Shown piece by piece: positions 1 through 8,771 of a DNA stretch of 64,000 nucleotides. Position 1 is the stretch's first letter; each line of letters opens with the position of its first letter. The position numbers and the translations under genes are program-made. The notes under the pieces are model-generated. The model saw only the letters and a list, made by a program, of their open reading frames with translations, was not told the origin of the DNA and made no database searches. Source of the DNA: Devosia enhydra (GTDB taxonomy: Bacteria; Pseudomonadota; Alphaproteobacteria; Rhizobiales; Devosiaceae); contig NZ_FPKU01000001.1 in the NCBI RefSeq assembly GCF_900119845.1, positions 715,528-779,527 on the forward strand, in the 5' to 3' direction.

Positions 1-785
1 ATCTCTACACGCTGCCCTCGGTGGTCGACGATATCGAGATGGGCATCACCCATGTCATTCGCGGCGAGGATCACGTCTCCAATACCGGCACGCAGATCGA
101 GATCTTCGAGGCGCTGGGCGGTCCGGTCCCGCTTTTCGCGCACCACAATCTGCTGACCGGCGCCGATGGCGAAGGCCTGTCCAAGCGGCTGGGGTCACTG
201 TCGCTGGCCGATCTGCGCACCGAGGGCTATGAGCCGCTCGCCGTTGCGCTCGTCGCCGTCCTCACCGGCACCAGCCTGCCGGTCGCGCCGCAGCCGTCGC
301 TCGCCGCTCTTGCCGAGATCTTCGATCTGGCGATGGTGTCGCACGGGCCGGCGCGTTTCGATCCGGCCGAACTCGACAGCCTCAATGCGCGGCTGCTGCA
401 CGAAACCGGCTTTGATGCGCTGCGCGACCGTCTCGCCGCCCATGGCGTCGCCAATGAACCAATGTGGCTGGCCCTGCGCGGCAATGTCGCGCGGCTGGGT
501 GATGTGGCCGAACTCGCGCGGCTCGTCACCGGCCCCGTCACGCCCGTCATCGCCGACGAGGATCGCGCCTTCATGGCAGCGGCGCGCGAAGCCCTGCCTG
601 AGGAGCCGTGGGATGATGGGGTGTGGGATCGCTGGATAGCCGCCGTCAAGTCCGCGACCGGCCGCAAGGGCAGGGGGCTCTTCATGCCCCTGCGCCTCGC
701 GCTGACCGGCCGTGACGACGGCCCTGAACTCAGGTCCCTGCTGCCGCTGTTGGGGCGTAGGGCGTGTCTGGACCGACTATCCTGA
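1..785 (+). CDS. gltX: glutamyl-tRNA synthetase, C-terminal part (cut by window edge)
   Basis: Class I aminoacyl-tRNA synthetase that charges tRNA-Glu in the cytoplasm. The frame is open from the left edge (codons in the frame of base 3), so roughly the last 260 residues are present. Seen: the core segment [12 protein letters not shown] and GEGLSKR at about visible residues 56-62, which is the KMSKS-equivalent ATP-binding loop. An alanine/leucine-rich helical region, the expected anticodon-binding domain, follows. The gene ends in TGA at 783-785 and overlaps the 3' end of the convergent DUF2865 gene by 56 bp. Alphaproteobacteria often have two GltX copies, one acting on tRNA-Gln; the fragment does not show which this is. 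Confidence 0.95.
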   Translation, partial: LYTLPSVVDDIEMGITHVIRGEDHVSNTGTQIEIFEALGGPVPLFAHHNLLTGADGEGLSKRLGSLSLADLRTEGYEPLAVALVAVLTGTSLPVAPQPSLAALAEIFDLAMVSHGPARFDPAELDSLNARLLHETGFDALRDRLAAHGVANEPMWLALRGNVARLGDVAELARLVTGPVTPVIADEDRAFMAAAREALPEEPWDDGVWDRWIAAVKSATGRKGRGLFMPLRLALTGRDDGPELRSLLPLLGRRACLDRLS

Positions 786-1905
786 CGGTTTTTTCCCCGA
801 ACTGAACCAGACGCATCGGCTCGGCCGCATTGGCTGAGGCGATGGGCATGGCCGGCGGGTCCTCGCCCGGCGCATGCGGTCGGCGCCGCGGCAGCGGCAC
901 CGACACGAACTGGCTGGGATCGACCGCGGCCGCCTGGATCACGCCGCGCCCGCGCGGATCGCGCACCGGCAGGGGCACCATCCGGCCATCGACTTCGAGC
1001 GTCGATCGCGCCTGCCCGGTCTCGGTCAGCGCCGTCGTGATCGTGCCCGTGCCGTAGGTCTGCGGCTTGCAGCTGTTGGTGAGATCGACGGCGGTGCGGT
1101 ACTTGAAGGCGTTGGGCAGGGCCGAATAGGGCTCCCCGAAGAGGTTGCGCATCTGCTCGGGCGTCTGGCCGGGATTGTCGTGCATGTAGAGCTCGACATC
1201 CACCCCTGGACATTGCTCGGCGCACATGGCGGCATCGTTGGAGGCATAATCGGCCAGCGTCGAATAGCTGATCGGCCAGTAATAGCCGTCGCTCTTGCGC
1301 ACGCAGAGGGTGCGCACGGTGTGATAGCTGCCATAGCCGCGGAATTCCTCTCCGCGAATGCCGCCGCCGCCGTCAAAACCCTGGTCGGCGCCACCGCCGG
1401 TGAACCCGCCAAAGAGCTGCTCGAAGAACCCGCCACGATTGGCTTGGCGGTTCACCGTGGCCGAGGAGCCGGTATTGCAGCGGAAACGGGCGCTTTCCTG
1501 CAGAATGGCCTCGCGCTGCTGGGCCACGGCATCGCCGGTATCGACCTGTCGGCTCAGCGCCGCCACCTCGTCGCGCGCCGAAAGAATGCGCCGCGCCAGA
1601 TCCTGGCACTGCCGGGGCAGGGGCTGCCCGCGGCGCGCCAGATCGTTGCAGCCAGTGCGCACATAGGTGCTTTCGGCCCGCTGCAGGTCAGTCGAGACGC
1701 TGCGCAATTGCTGCGAATTGTTCTGGCGCGACCGGAACTGTCCGTTCTGCTCGAGGCTGGCGAGCGATTGGGCGAGGCGCGCGCAATTGGCTGACTGCGC
1801 ATAGGCGCCATGGGCATCGAGCCCGACGATCGCCGCCGCCATGAACATGAGGAGCATGGCGCGAAGAACGACGGCGGACGTTGTACGGAAGGTGGAAGAA
1901 GTCAT
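730..1905 (-). CDS. DUF2865 domain-containing secreted protein
   Basis: Protein of unknown function, 391 aa. A signal peptide is clear: charged N-terminus, hydrophobic stretch at residues 13-30 and a likely cleavage after AYA at about residue 36, so it is periplasmic or envelope-bound. A helical Cys-containing region (40-145) is followed by a glycine-rich linker (155-190). The conserved DUF2865 core is at about 200-300, with [13 protein letters not shown], paired cysteines at MCAEQCPG and YMHDNPGQ. The tail is proline/arginine rich. The family is typical of Hyphomicrobiales. Its last 56 bp overlap the end of gltX on the other strand. Start ATG at 1905; no better internal start was seen. Confidence 0.85.
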   Translation of the reverse strand: MTSSTFRTTSAVVLRAMLLMFMAAAIVGLDAHGAYAQSANCARLAQSLASLEQNGQFRSRQNNSQQLRSVSTDLQRAESTYVRTGCNDLARRGQPLPRQCQDLARRILSARDEVAALSRQVDTGDAVAQQREAILQESARFRCNTGSSATVNRQANRGGFFEQLFGGFTGGGADQGFDGGGGIRGEEFRGYGSYHTVRTLCVRKSDGYYWPISYSTLADYASNDAAMCAEQCPGVDVELYMHDNPGQTPEQMRNLFGEPYSALPNAFKYRTAVDLTNSCKPQTYGTGTITTALTETGQARSTLEVDGRMVPLPVRDPRGRGVIQAAAVDPSQFVSVPLPRRRPHAPGEDPPAMPIASANAAEPMRLVQFGEKTVRIVGPDTPYAPTAAAGT

Positions 1906-2154
1906 GAAATCAGCGAGTCTCCTTGCGCATCGCCTAGCCCGACAATATGCCGAAACGGCGACGCCGCACAGTCATCGGTGGCCGCGCAATGCTGCGCGAA
2001 ACGCCGCCCCCTCCCAAAGGTTCCGCCTCACGCCGAAATGATCGGCCGCGATGCCAACGTGAACAGCCGCCGATGTCGCTTCTCAGCGGCCAAGGTAGTC
2101 TCGCTGTGCCGGGCACGCGACCGCGAAATCGAGCATGCGACCGGCCGGAAAGCG

Positions 2155-2640
2155 ATGGAGCCCCTGATGCGACTGAACCGCCTGAGCCTGGCCGCCGCCG
2201 TCACGATCATCGCCCTCGGCAACATGGTGCCGCTGCACGCGCAGGATGCGCTGCCCGCACCCGACCCCGCCATCGCCAGCATGTCGCCCGATGAACTCGT
2301 CACGACGCGCGAGAACAAGATGAAGGAGAATGGCGGCATACTGCGCAGCGCCGCGGGGCTCACCGGCGCCGCCGCTGAAGAGGCGGCCACCACGCTCTTG
2401 CAGAACTATGTCGATTTCATTCCCCTGTTCGATCAGCGGTCGCAGTCGGCCCTCACCAACAGCGCCCTGCCCATCGCCTGGGAGGACTGGGCCGGATTTT
2501 CCGCCCTCTTCGAGCAAAGCCAGCAGGCGGCGCTCGCGATGAAAACGGCAGCCGGGGCGGGCGATCAGGCGGGCTACGTCAAGGCTGTGGAGACGCTCGG
2601 CGGCCTCTGCGGCCAGTGCCACGGCAAATATCGCCTCTAG
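2155..2640 (+). CDS. cytochrome c'-type / c-556-like periplasmic cytochrome
   Basis: 161 aa. The chosen start reads MEPLMRLNRL followed by a signal peptide ending near HAQ (residue 30); ATG at 2167 is an equally possible start. The frame is open further upstream, but that stretch has no coding character. The covalent haem site CGQCH is at residues 152-156, close to the C-terminus. That placement, with the mostly helical 130-residue mature domain, is characteristic of the cytochrome c'/c-556 family. The expected role is periplasmic electron transfer or small-ligand (NO/CO) binding. No redox partner gene is adjacent, so the physiological role is open. Confidence 0.8.
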   Translation: MEPLMRLNRLSLAAAVTIIALGNMVPLHAQDALPAPDPAIASMSPDELVTTRENKMKENGGILRSAAGLTGAAAEEAATTLLQNYVDFIPLFDQRSQSALTNSALPIAWEDWAGFSALFEQSQQAALAMKTAAGAGDQAGYVKAVETLGGLCGQCHGKYRL

Positions 2641-2683
2641 GCCGGTCCATCACCTGCGCACAACGCGCGATCCCTCATCGCTC

Positions 2684-2749
2684 ATGGCCGGCGGCGTGTC
2701 CGTCGGCCATCGGGGAAAGGGCTTGCTTTTGCCCCTGAGGCAAAGCAAG
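2684..2749 (+). other. two inverted repeats upstream of the cysS leader peptide
   Basis: The stretch between the cytochrome gene and cysS has no full gene. It holds ATGGCCG (2684-2690) paired with CGGCCAT (2704-2710), and CTTGCTTTTGCC (2722-2733) paired with GGCAAAGCAAG (2739-2749) across a 5-nt loop with one bulged base. Neither is followed by a T-run, so they are weak terminator candidates for the cytochrome gene. The right arm of the second hairpin runs into the AAGG (2747-2750) that serves as the leader-peptide ribosome-binding site. Confidence 0.35.
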
Positions 2750-2757
2750 GTGGTGGG

Positions 2758-2808
2758 ATGAAAACCAATTCGTTGATCGGCATCTGCTGCTCGATTATTA
2801 GCCGCTGA
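2758..2808 (+). CDS. putative cysteine-codon leader peptide of cysS
   Basis: A 16-codon ORF, MKTNSLIGICCSIISR, ends 96 bp before cysS. It has ATG at 2758, AAGG at 2747-2750 seven bases upstream as a plausible ribosome-binding site, and tandem TGC TGC codons at 2785-2790. Consecutive Cys codons are rare, and here they sit in front of cysteinyl-tRNA synthetase, so a ribosome-stalling attenuator sensing Cys-tRNA supply is the natural reading. This is inference; I know of no described example that I can match to it with certainty. Confidence 0.5.
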   Translation: MKTNSLIGICCSIISR

Positions 2809-2815
2809 CCACAGT

Positions 2816-2873
2816 CGCGCGGCCTGGTTTTCTTCATCCCTGTCTTGAGCTGAAAGAACCCGAGCGCCGCGCG
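2816..2873 (+). promoter_or_regulatory. long hairpin between the leader peptide and cysS, with an alternative pairing
   Basis: CGCGCGGC (2816-2823) pairs with GCCGCGCG (2866-2873). Inside it GGTTTT (2826-2831) pairs with AGAACC (2855-2860), and four more pairs follow after a bulged C. GGTTTTC (2826-2832) is also fully complementary to GAAAACC (2760-2766) at the start of the leader ORF, so two mutually exclusive folds exist. There is no T-run after the hairpin, so any attenuation would need Rho or act on translation. Inference from complementarity only. Confidence 0.4.
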
Positions 2874-2904
2874 CGTGACCCCGTGTCCGCCCGCGAGGAA
2901 TTCC

Positions 2905-4407
2905 ATGACGTCCGGCCCGCAGCTCAGGCTCTACAATACGCTTACCCGATCCAAGGATGTCTTTACCCCGATCGATCCGGGCAATGTGCGCATGTATGTG
3001 TGCGGGCCCACGGTTTACGACTATGCCCATATCGGCAATGCCCGCCCGGCCATCGTCTTCGACCTGCTGTTCCGGGTGCTGCGGCATGTCTATGGCGCCG
3101 ACCACGTCACCTATGTCCGCAACATCACCGACGTGGACGACAAGATCAACGCGCGGGCGGCGCGTGATTTTCCCGAGCTGCCGTTGAACGAGGCGATCCG
3201 CCGGCTGACCGAGACCACGGCCGCGCAATATCAGAAGGACGTGACGGCGCTGGGCTGCCTTGCGCCCACCGTCCAGCCCCGCGCCACCGAATTCGTGCTG
3301 CCTCGCGCCGATGGCAAGGCGGACATGACGACCCTGATTCAAAATCTCATCGAACGCGGCCATGCCTATGCCGCCAATGGAGAAATCCTGTTCGATACCG
3401 CCTCGATGCCCGACTATGGCAGGCTCTCGCAGCGCCGCCTCGAGGACCAGCAGGCCGGCGCGCGCATTGCCGTCGATGCCCACAAGAAGAACCCGGAAGA
3501 TTTCGTGCTCTGGAAGGCCTCGTCCGCCGGCGAGCCCGGCTGGCCCGCCCACTTCCATCTCCCCGATGGTGAGGTGACGATCACCGGCCGGCCGGGGTGG
3601 CATATCGAGTGCTCGGCCATGTCGGCGGCCTATCTGGGCGAAGTTTTCGATATCCATGGCGGTGGGCTCGACCTCATCTTCCCCCACCACGAAAACGAGA
3701 TCGCCCAGAGCCGCTGCGCCCATGGCACCGATGTCATGGCCAATGTGTGGATGCACAACGGCTTCCTCCAGGTGGAGGGCAAAAAGATGTCGAAGTCCGA
3801 AGGCAACTTCATCACCATCCACGAACTGCTCGAGACCGAGAAATTCGGCGGCCGCAAATGGCCCGGCGAAGTGCTTCGCCTGGCTATGCTGATGACCCAT
3901 TATCGCGAGCCCATAGATTTCACTGTACGGCGATTGCAGGAGGCGGAAGCAAAACTGGTGTCTTGGTACGAGGCATTAGTGCAGGCCGATCCAGTTGCGG
4001 ACTTTCGCTCTGCCGCAGGCCAATATTCCGGAGATCTATATAATGACCTCCCCGAATTCGTAGACGCTCTCCTGGACGATATAAATTGCTCTCGTACGGT
4101 CACTGCAATTGATGGGCTGAGAAAGAAGCTTAGCAAAGAAAGCGCGCCTTTATTCGCTTATGCGATCAACTTAATGGGCGTCGACCTCGAAAGCTTTGAC
4201 ACATGGTATCGCGATCGAATGGCGAGCGTACCCGAGGAACAGGAAATTCAGACGCTCGTTGATCAACGCACGGCTTTTATCCTGATGGGTCAGTGGTCGG
4301 ATGCAGATGAAATTCGCGCACGTCTCCTGACATGGGGTGTCGTACTGCGAGATGAGAAGGATCCCGTCACCGGCGAGCGCCGGACCAAATGGGAGCTGAA
4401 GCGATGA
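2905..4407 (+). CDS. cysS: cysteinyl-tRNA synthetase
   Basis: Class I synthetase that charges tRNA-Cys; 500 aa, normal length for an alphaproteobacterial CysS. Seen: [15 protein letters not shown] with the HIGH-type motif at residues 42-45 and the zinc-binding Cys before it, the HIECS and HHENEI zinc/active-site segments, and KMSKSEGN starting at residue 294. Start ATG 2905 has GAGGAA just upstream and begins immediately before the conserved LRLYNTLTR segment; an in-frame ATG at 2875 would add a non-conserved tail. The stop codon overlaps the next start (ATGA). From about base 3905 to 4340 the gene is much poorer in G+C and uses different codons than its own N-terminal half and its neighbours. 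Confidence 0.97.
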   Translation: MTSGPQLRLYNTLTRSKDVFTPIDPGNVRMYVCGPTVYDYAHIGNARPAIVFDLLFRVLRHVYGADHVTYVRNITDVDDKINARAARDFPELPLNEAIRRLTETTAAQYQKDVTALGCLAPTVQPRATEFVLPRADGKADMTTLIQNLIERGHAYAANGEILFDTASMPDYGRLSQRRLEDQQAGARIAVDAHKKNPEDFVLWKASSAGEPGWPAHFHLPDGEVTITGRPGWHIECSAMSAAYLGEVFDIHGGGLDLIFPHHENEIAQSRCAHGTDVMANVWMHNGFLQVEGKKMSKSEGNFITIHELLETEKFGGRKWPGEVLRLAMLMTHYREPIDFTVRRLQEAEAKLVSWYEALVQADPVADFRSAAGQYSGDLYNDLPEFVDALLDDINCSRTVTAIDGLRKKLSKESAPLFAYAINLMGVDLESFDTWYRDRMASVPEEQEIQTLVDQRTAFILMGQWSDADEIRARLLTWGVVLRDEKDPVTGERRTKWELKR

Positions 4408-4787
4408 TCGACCACACCGGCATTCACGTCACCGACTATGCCAAGGCCAAGACCTTCTACGACGCCATCTTCGGCGCCATGGGCGGCGGCATGCTGATGG
4501 AAGTGCCCGAGCAGTATACCGGCGGCTGGAAGGTCGTGGGCTATGGCCGCGAGCAGCCCGTGTTCTGGCTGAGCGAGGCCAAGGATGCCGGTCCCGGCCG
4601 GCACACCGCATTCGCGGCCCGCAATCGCGCCGAAGTCGATGCGTTTTACGCCGCGGCCATGGCCGCCGGCGGCAAGGATAATGGCGGGCCCGGCATCCGC
4701 GCCGATTACCACCCCAATTATTACGCCGCCTTCGTCATCGACCCGGATGGAAACAACATAGAAGCGGTGTGTCATGCCCCGGAATGA
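4404..4787 (+). CDS. VOC-family (glyoxalase/dioxygenase fold) protein
   Basis: 127 aa single vicinal-oxygen-chelate domain: [19 protein letters not shown] at the N-terminus and [15 protein letters not shown] at the C-terminus, with the metal-ligand-type His near residue 4 and Glu near the end. The family includes glyoxalases, dioxygenases and resistance proteins, and the substrate cannot be read from sequence. ATG 4404 overlaps the cysS stop by four bases, so translation is probably coupled; the next gene overlaps its end by 14 bases. The in-frame ATG at 4389 lies inside cysS and is less likely. Confidence 0.85.
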   Translation: MIDHTGIHVTDYAKAKTFYDAIFGAMGGGMLMEVPEQYTGGWKVVGYGREQPVFWLSEAKDAGPGRHTAFAARNRAEVDAFYAAAMAAGGKDNGGPGIRADYHPNYYAAFVIDPDGNNIEAVCHAPE

Positions 4788-5247
4788 GACCCTGACGGGC
4801 GGCTGCCAGTGCGGCGCCGTCCGGTTCGCCACCAAGCTCGTCGGCCGTGGCTCCATCTGCCACTGCCGCATGTGCCAGAAGGCCTTTGGCGGCTTTTTCG
4901 GCCCGCTGGTCACCACCCATGACGGGCACTGGACACGCGGAGAACCAAAGTGGTTTCAAAGCTCCAACGCCGCGCGCCGCGCCTTTTGCGGGGAGTGCGG
5001 CACCCCGCTCGCCTATGAGACGCGCTTCGGGCTCGAACTCGCCATAGGCGCCTTCGACGATCCCGAGGCGGTGGCCCCGCAGATCCAGGTCAACCCTGCC
5101 GACAAGCTTGGCTTTTTCGATCATCTGGCGCAATTGCCGGTGCGTGACGATGCCGGCCCCGAATGGCGCGACTTCATGGCCGGCATCCACTCCAACCAGC
5201 ACCCCGACCATGACACGGCCGACTGGCCGGCAAAGAACCGCGAGTAG
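4774..5247 (+). CDS. GFA / CENP-V family zinc protein
   Basis: 157 aa. The family binds zinc through conserved cysteines and includes the glutathione-dependent formaldehyde-activating enzyme; most members are uncharacterised. Seen: GGCQCGAVRF (residues 9-18), CHCRMCQK (about 30-37) and FCGECGTPL (about 71-79), giving the full Cys set of the GFA fold. The C-terminal third is ordinary for the family and ends in a hydrophilic tail. It overlaps the upstream VOC gene by 14 bases and is followed by cimA after six bases, so it probably sits in one transcript from cysS to cimA. Confidence 0.88.
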   Translation: MPRNETLTGGCQCGAVRFATKLVGRGSICHCRMCQKAFGGFFGPLVTTHDGHWTRGEPKWFQSSNAARRAFCGECGTPLAYETRFGLELAIGAFDDPEAVAPQIQVNPADKLGFFDHLAQLPVRDDAGPEWRDFMAGIHSNQHPDHDTADWPAKNRE

Positions 5248-5253
5248 ACGCTT

Positions 5254-6858
5254 ATGGATCGCGAACGCCTCTATATCTTCGACACCACTCTGCGCGACGG
5301 TGCGCAGACGGCCGGCATCGAGTTCTCTGTAGAGGACAAGATTTCGATCGTCCGGCTGCTCGAGGATCTGGGCGTCGATTACATCGAGGGGGGCTATCCC
5401 GGCGCCAATGTCGTCGATGATGCGTTCTTTTCGCAAAAGCGTACCCGGCGCGCGACCTTTACCGCCTTCGGCATGACCAAGCGGGCAGGGCGCTCGGCCG
5501 CCAATGATCCCGGCCTGCAGGCCGTGATCGGTTCGGCCGCCTCTGCCACCTGTCTCGTCGCCAAGGCCTGGGACCATCAGATCACCACTGCCCTGGGCAT
5601 CGGCATCGACGAAAACCTGCGCAACATGGCCGATTCCGTCGCCGCGTCCGTCGCATCGGGCAAGGAGACGATGATCGATTGCGAGCATTTCTTCGATGGC
5701 TGGAAGAGCAACCGCGATTATGCCCTGCGCTTCGTGAAGACGGCCATCGATGCCGGGGCCCGCTGGGTGGTGCTGTGCGACACCAACGGCGGGACCATGC
5801 CCAGCGAGATCGCCGATATCGTCAGGGATGTGCAGACCGTGGCACCGGGCGACCGGCTCGGCATCCATGCCCATGACGATACCGGGCAGGCCGTGGCCAA
5901 CACGCTGTCGGCGGTTCTGGCCGGCGTTCGCCAGATCCAGGGAACGCTCAATGGCATCGGCGAGCGCTGCGGCAACGCCAATCTCGTGACCCTTATTCCC
6001 ACCCTGATGCTGAAGCCGGTGTTTGCCGAGCGCTTCGCCCTGGGGCTGAGCGAAGCGCAGCTGGCCGACATCACCCGCATCTCGCGCGCCTTCGATGACC
6101 GGATCAATCGCGGCTCGGCGCGGCAGGCGCCCTATGTCGGGGCTTCGGCCTTCGCGACCAAGGCGGGCATCCACGCCTCGGCCATCGCCAAGGATGTTTC
6201 GTCCTACGAGCACGTGCCGCCCGAGACGGTGGGCAACGAGCGCAACATCATGGTGTCGCAGCAGGCGGGCAAGTCGAACCTGCTGACGGCGCTGTCGCGC
6301 CACGGCATCGCCATCGAGAAGGACGACAGCCGCCTCGACAAGCTGCTCCGGACTGTCAAGGAGCGGGAATCGCGCGGCTATTCCTATGATGGCGCCGATG
6401 CGAGCTTCGTCGTCCTCGCCCGCAAGGTGCTGGGCACGCTGCCCGATTTCTTCACCGTCGAGAGCTACCGCGCCAGCGTCGAGCGGCGGCACAATGCCCG
6501 TGGCGAGCTCATCACCATGACCGAGGCGGTGGTGAAGATCCGCGTCGGCGACGACCTGCTGATGTCGGTGGCCGAAGGCAACGGCCCGGTCAACGCGCTC
6601 GATCTGGCGATGCGCAAGGATTTGGGGCGCTATTCAGAGCATATCGAGGATCTCGAGCTCGTCGACTTCAAGGTGCGGATCCTCAACGGCGGCACGGGCG
6701 CGGTCACCCGTGTACTGGTCGAAAGCCGCGATGGCACGGGCGAGAGCTGGTACACGATGGGGGTATCGCCCAACCTCATCGATGCGTCTTTCGAAGCTCT
6801 TTATGAATCGCTAACCTACAAACTGCTGAAGGTTGGAGCGCAACCGCTCCGGCCGTGA
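5254..6858 (+). CDS. cimA: (R)-citramalate synthase
   Basis: 534 aa. Condenses pyruvate and acetyl-CoA to citramalate, opening a threonine-independent route to 2-oxobutyrate and isoleucine. Seen: the DRE-TIM metallolyase signature DTTLRDGAQT at residues 10-19, LGVDYIEGGYPG (about 37-48), the HAHDD metal site and NGIGERCGN, then the C-terminal LeuA-type allosteric dimerisation domain (about 400-530) with EGNGPVNALDLA. The EGGYPG wording and total length point to the CimA branch rather than 2-isopropylmalate or homocitrate synthase. It starts six bases after the GFA gene; no leader peptide was seen in front. Confidence 0.93.
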   Translation: MDRERLYIFDTTLRDGAQTAGIEFSVEDKISIVRLLEDLGVDYIEGGYPGANVVDDAFFSQKRTRRATFTAFGMTKRAGRSAANDPGLQAVIGSAASATCLVAKAWDHQITTALGIGIDENLRNMADSVAASVASGKETMIDCEHFFDGWKSNRDYALRFVKTAIDAGARWVVLCDTNGGTMPSEIADIVRDVQTVAPGDRLGIHAHDDTGQAVANTLSAVLAGVRQIQGTLNGIGERCGNANLVTLIPTLMLKPVFAERFALGLSEAQLADITRISRAFDDRINRGSARQAPYVGASAFATKAGIHASAIAKDVSSYEHVPPETVGNERNIMVSQQAGKSNLLTALSRHGIAIEKDDSRLDKLLRTVKERESRGYSYDGADASFVVLARKVLGTLPDFFTVESYRASVERRHNARGELITMTEAVVKIRVGDDLLMSVAEGNGPVNALDLAMRKDLGRYSEHIEDLELVDFKVRILNGGTGAVTRVLVESRDGTGESWYTMGVSPNLIDASFEALYESLTYKLLKVGAQPLRP

Positions 6859-6918
6859 GTCGCGGGGCAGGCCGGTATGGGCCGTTGGGCCCGCGCATGG
6901 CTTGGGCAGGAGGGTCCC

Positions 6919-8376
6919 ATGGCCAGGGATGATCGCAGGCGCATGATCCTCGTCTCCGTGGCCGGCGCCGCGGTGACCGTGCTCGTCGTCGTCTCGCTCA
7001 CCATCGGGCCGACGCTGATCGGGTGCCTTGCCAATCGCAAGGGTTGGGCGGCGTGCCTGCGCCAGCAGAGCGTGGAACGCGGCCTCTTGCCACCCGGCGT
7101 GCCCGCCACCACGCCCGCCGCCGCCGATGTCACCCAAGGCCCCTCGCGTCTCGAAACCGGGCAGTCCGCGCTTCAGGAGCCTGTCGCCGCGCCGACGCTT
7201 CTGGTGCGGGCAGCTGGGCAGGCGGCCGGCTGGGTGCGTCCTTCCGGGCAGGGCGCGGCACAGGGCGCCACGGCGCTCCGTCCCCTCATCGGCATCGCCG
7301 AGGGCGCTGTGCGATCGGCCGGGGACCAACCGCCAAGGCTGCGCGAGATTTTCCGCGGCGCGGCCCTTCTGCGCCCACCCCTGGCCTCCGCCCAACCCGT
7401 TGGCAAATGGGCCGGCAATCGGCGCGAGATCGCGATGGCCGATGCGCGGGCGCCGCTGATGTTCGTCCCGCCGCTGGCCGAGGCCCGGGTCACAGGTCGC
7501 GCGGTCGCCGACACGCGCCTCAAACCCGACATGCTCCGCGCCGCCGCACGCCTTGCGCCGCCTCTGGGCGATGCGCAAGTCGAAGGGCGGTTGCGGCTTG
7601 CCGCCATTTCTGAAGCAGACGTCCGCAGCACCGCTACCGGCGCGGCCCGGCTCGTGCTGCCGAGGCTAAGGCAGGCGGAGGCCCTGGGGACGCCGCGCAG
7701 CGACTGGCGCCTCCATGTCGCCACCTCACGGGCCGCAGGCGCTGCGACCGTTCCGCCGCCGCTCGTCGCTCTGGGCACGGCACTCGGCGGCAGCGAACCT
7801 CAGATCGCGCCACAGCGCATCCGCGTGGCCTCGCGCCTCGTCTGGCCCATGCCCGAAACTGCAACGGGGCGCGCGCTGACGGGTCAGCGTCACGAACAGG
7901 CCGCCGGGCTCGCGATGGGCCTCGCGCAGATCGCGCCCGTCACGCCGCCCGCCACCGGATCGGTCAGTGCAACGAGCGCGCCTCCGCCGGCCGACCGCGC
8001 CGCCGAGACCCCCGCCATACCCCAGATGCCGCCGCCGCCGCTGCCGCCCCCGGTGCGCACGCCGTCCGAGGCGCCTCAGCCGCCCGCAGGCGCGCCATCA
8101 CCTCGCGTCCAGCTCTCGCAGGCGCAGGGCACCCCACCCGCGCCCGTCCCCGCCGAACGCCGCAGCCCGTCCGCTGCACTGCCGGAGACGCAGCGGCGGA
8201 TCGCAGCCGACTACGACGTGGTGCGTGGCGATACGCTCTGGGGCATTTCCCGTCGCGCCTATGGTGCCGGCCGGCATTTCCGCGTCATCTTCGAAGCCAA
8301 TCGCGCAGTGATCGCCGATCCCGACCTGATTTTCCCCGGCCAGAGGCTCGCGATCCCCGAGACGGCCGGGCGCTGA
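6919..8376 (+). CDS. membrane-anchored LysM protein with imperfect repeats
   Basis: 485 aa. The start at 6919 is set by CAGGAGG at 6907-6913; the in-frame ATG at 6877 gives a poorer site. One membrane segment (residues about 10-29) is followed by a long Ala/Pro/Arg-rich periplasmic region and a C-terminal LysM domain (about 432-480; YDVVRGDTLWGISRRAYG and LIFPGQRLAIP), which should bind peptidoglycan. Between about 145 and 335 there are roughly six degenerate repeats of 30-34 residues with a core like RLxPPLxxAxxxG. A proline-rich stretch (about 350-430) precedes LysM. A role as envelope scaffold or spacer is inference; the repeat region matches no domain I recognise. Confidence 0.85.
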   Translation: MARDDRRRMILVSVAGAAVTVLVVVSLTIGPTLIGCLANRKGWAACLRQQSVERGLLPPGVPATTPAAADVTQGPSRLETGQSALQEPVAAPTLLVRAAGQAAGWVRPSGQGAAQGATALRPLIGIAEGAVRSAGDQPPRLREIFRGAALLRPPLASAQPVGKWAGNRREIAMADARAPLMFVPPLAEARVTGRAVADTRLKPDMLRAAARLAPPLGDAQVEGRLRLAAISEADVRSTATGAARLVLPRLRQAEALGTPRSDWRLHVATSRAAGAATVPPPLVALGTALGGSEPQIAPQRIRVASRLVWPMPETATGRALTGQRHEQAAGLAMGLAQIAPVTPPATGSVSATSAPPPADRAAETPAIPQMPPPPLPPPVRTPSEAPQPPAGAPSPRVQLSQAQGTPPAPVPAERRSPSAALPETQRRIAADYDVVRGDTLWGISRRAYGAGRHFRVIFEANRAVIADPDLIFPGQRLAIPETAGR

Positions 8377-8444
8377 GCCCGGCGCGCACTTGTCTGGCAG
8401 GGGCCCTCGCACTATATCGGTGTTCGACGATTAAAGAGGGTCCC

Positions 8445-8771
8445 ATGCAGGACGAAGATCTGGCCGGCGTGATGCGGGCCCTCGGCCACCCGGTGCGGCT
8501 GTCCATCATGCGCATGCTCGCGGCGCAGCGGCAGAACCCCTGCTGCTGCACCGATGTGACGCAGTCGTTGCCCCTGGCGCAATCGACGGTCTCCCAGCAC
8601 ATCAAGGTGCTGCTCGATGCCGGGCTGATCGAGCGGCAGGCGCGCGGCACGCGCAATTGCTACACCCTGCGCATCGAGCGGCTGGCCGCAGTCAACCAGG
8701 CCTGTGGCGGGCTCTTTTCCGGCCTGTGCAAGCCCACGGCAACGCCTCACCTCGCAAACGAACTCGCCTGA
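8445..8771 (+). CDS. ArsR/SmtB-family transcriptional regulator
   Basis: 108 aa winged-helix repressor. Seen: LGHPVRLSIMRML (residues 11-23), then CCCTDV, which sits where SmtB/ArsR proteins carry the alpha3 metal- or thiol-sensing cysteines, then the recognition helix QSTVSQHIKVLLDAGLIERQARGTRNCY. Extra cysteines lie near the C-terminus (QACGGLFSGLC). An AAAGAGGG ribosome-binding site precedes ATG 8445. The stop overlaps the start of the Atm1-type exporter (TGATG at 8769-8773), so sensor and exporter are translated together. It is probably metal- or thiol-responsive; the ligand is not readable. Confidence 0.9.
   Translation: MQDEDLAGVMRALGHPVRLSIMRMLAAQRQNPCCCTDVTQSLPLAQSTVSQHIKVLLDAGLIERQARGTRNCYTLRIERLAAVNQACGGLFSGLCKPTATPHLANELA

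Noticed and set aside
4735-6492. Long minus-strand open frame opposite cimA
   Set aside because: It is the antisense shadow of a well-recognised gene in GC-rich DNA; no domain, no ribosome-binding site and low-complexity Gly/Ala/Arg/His composition.
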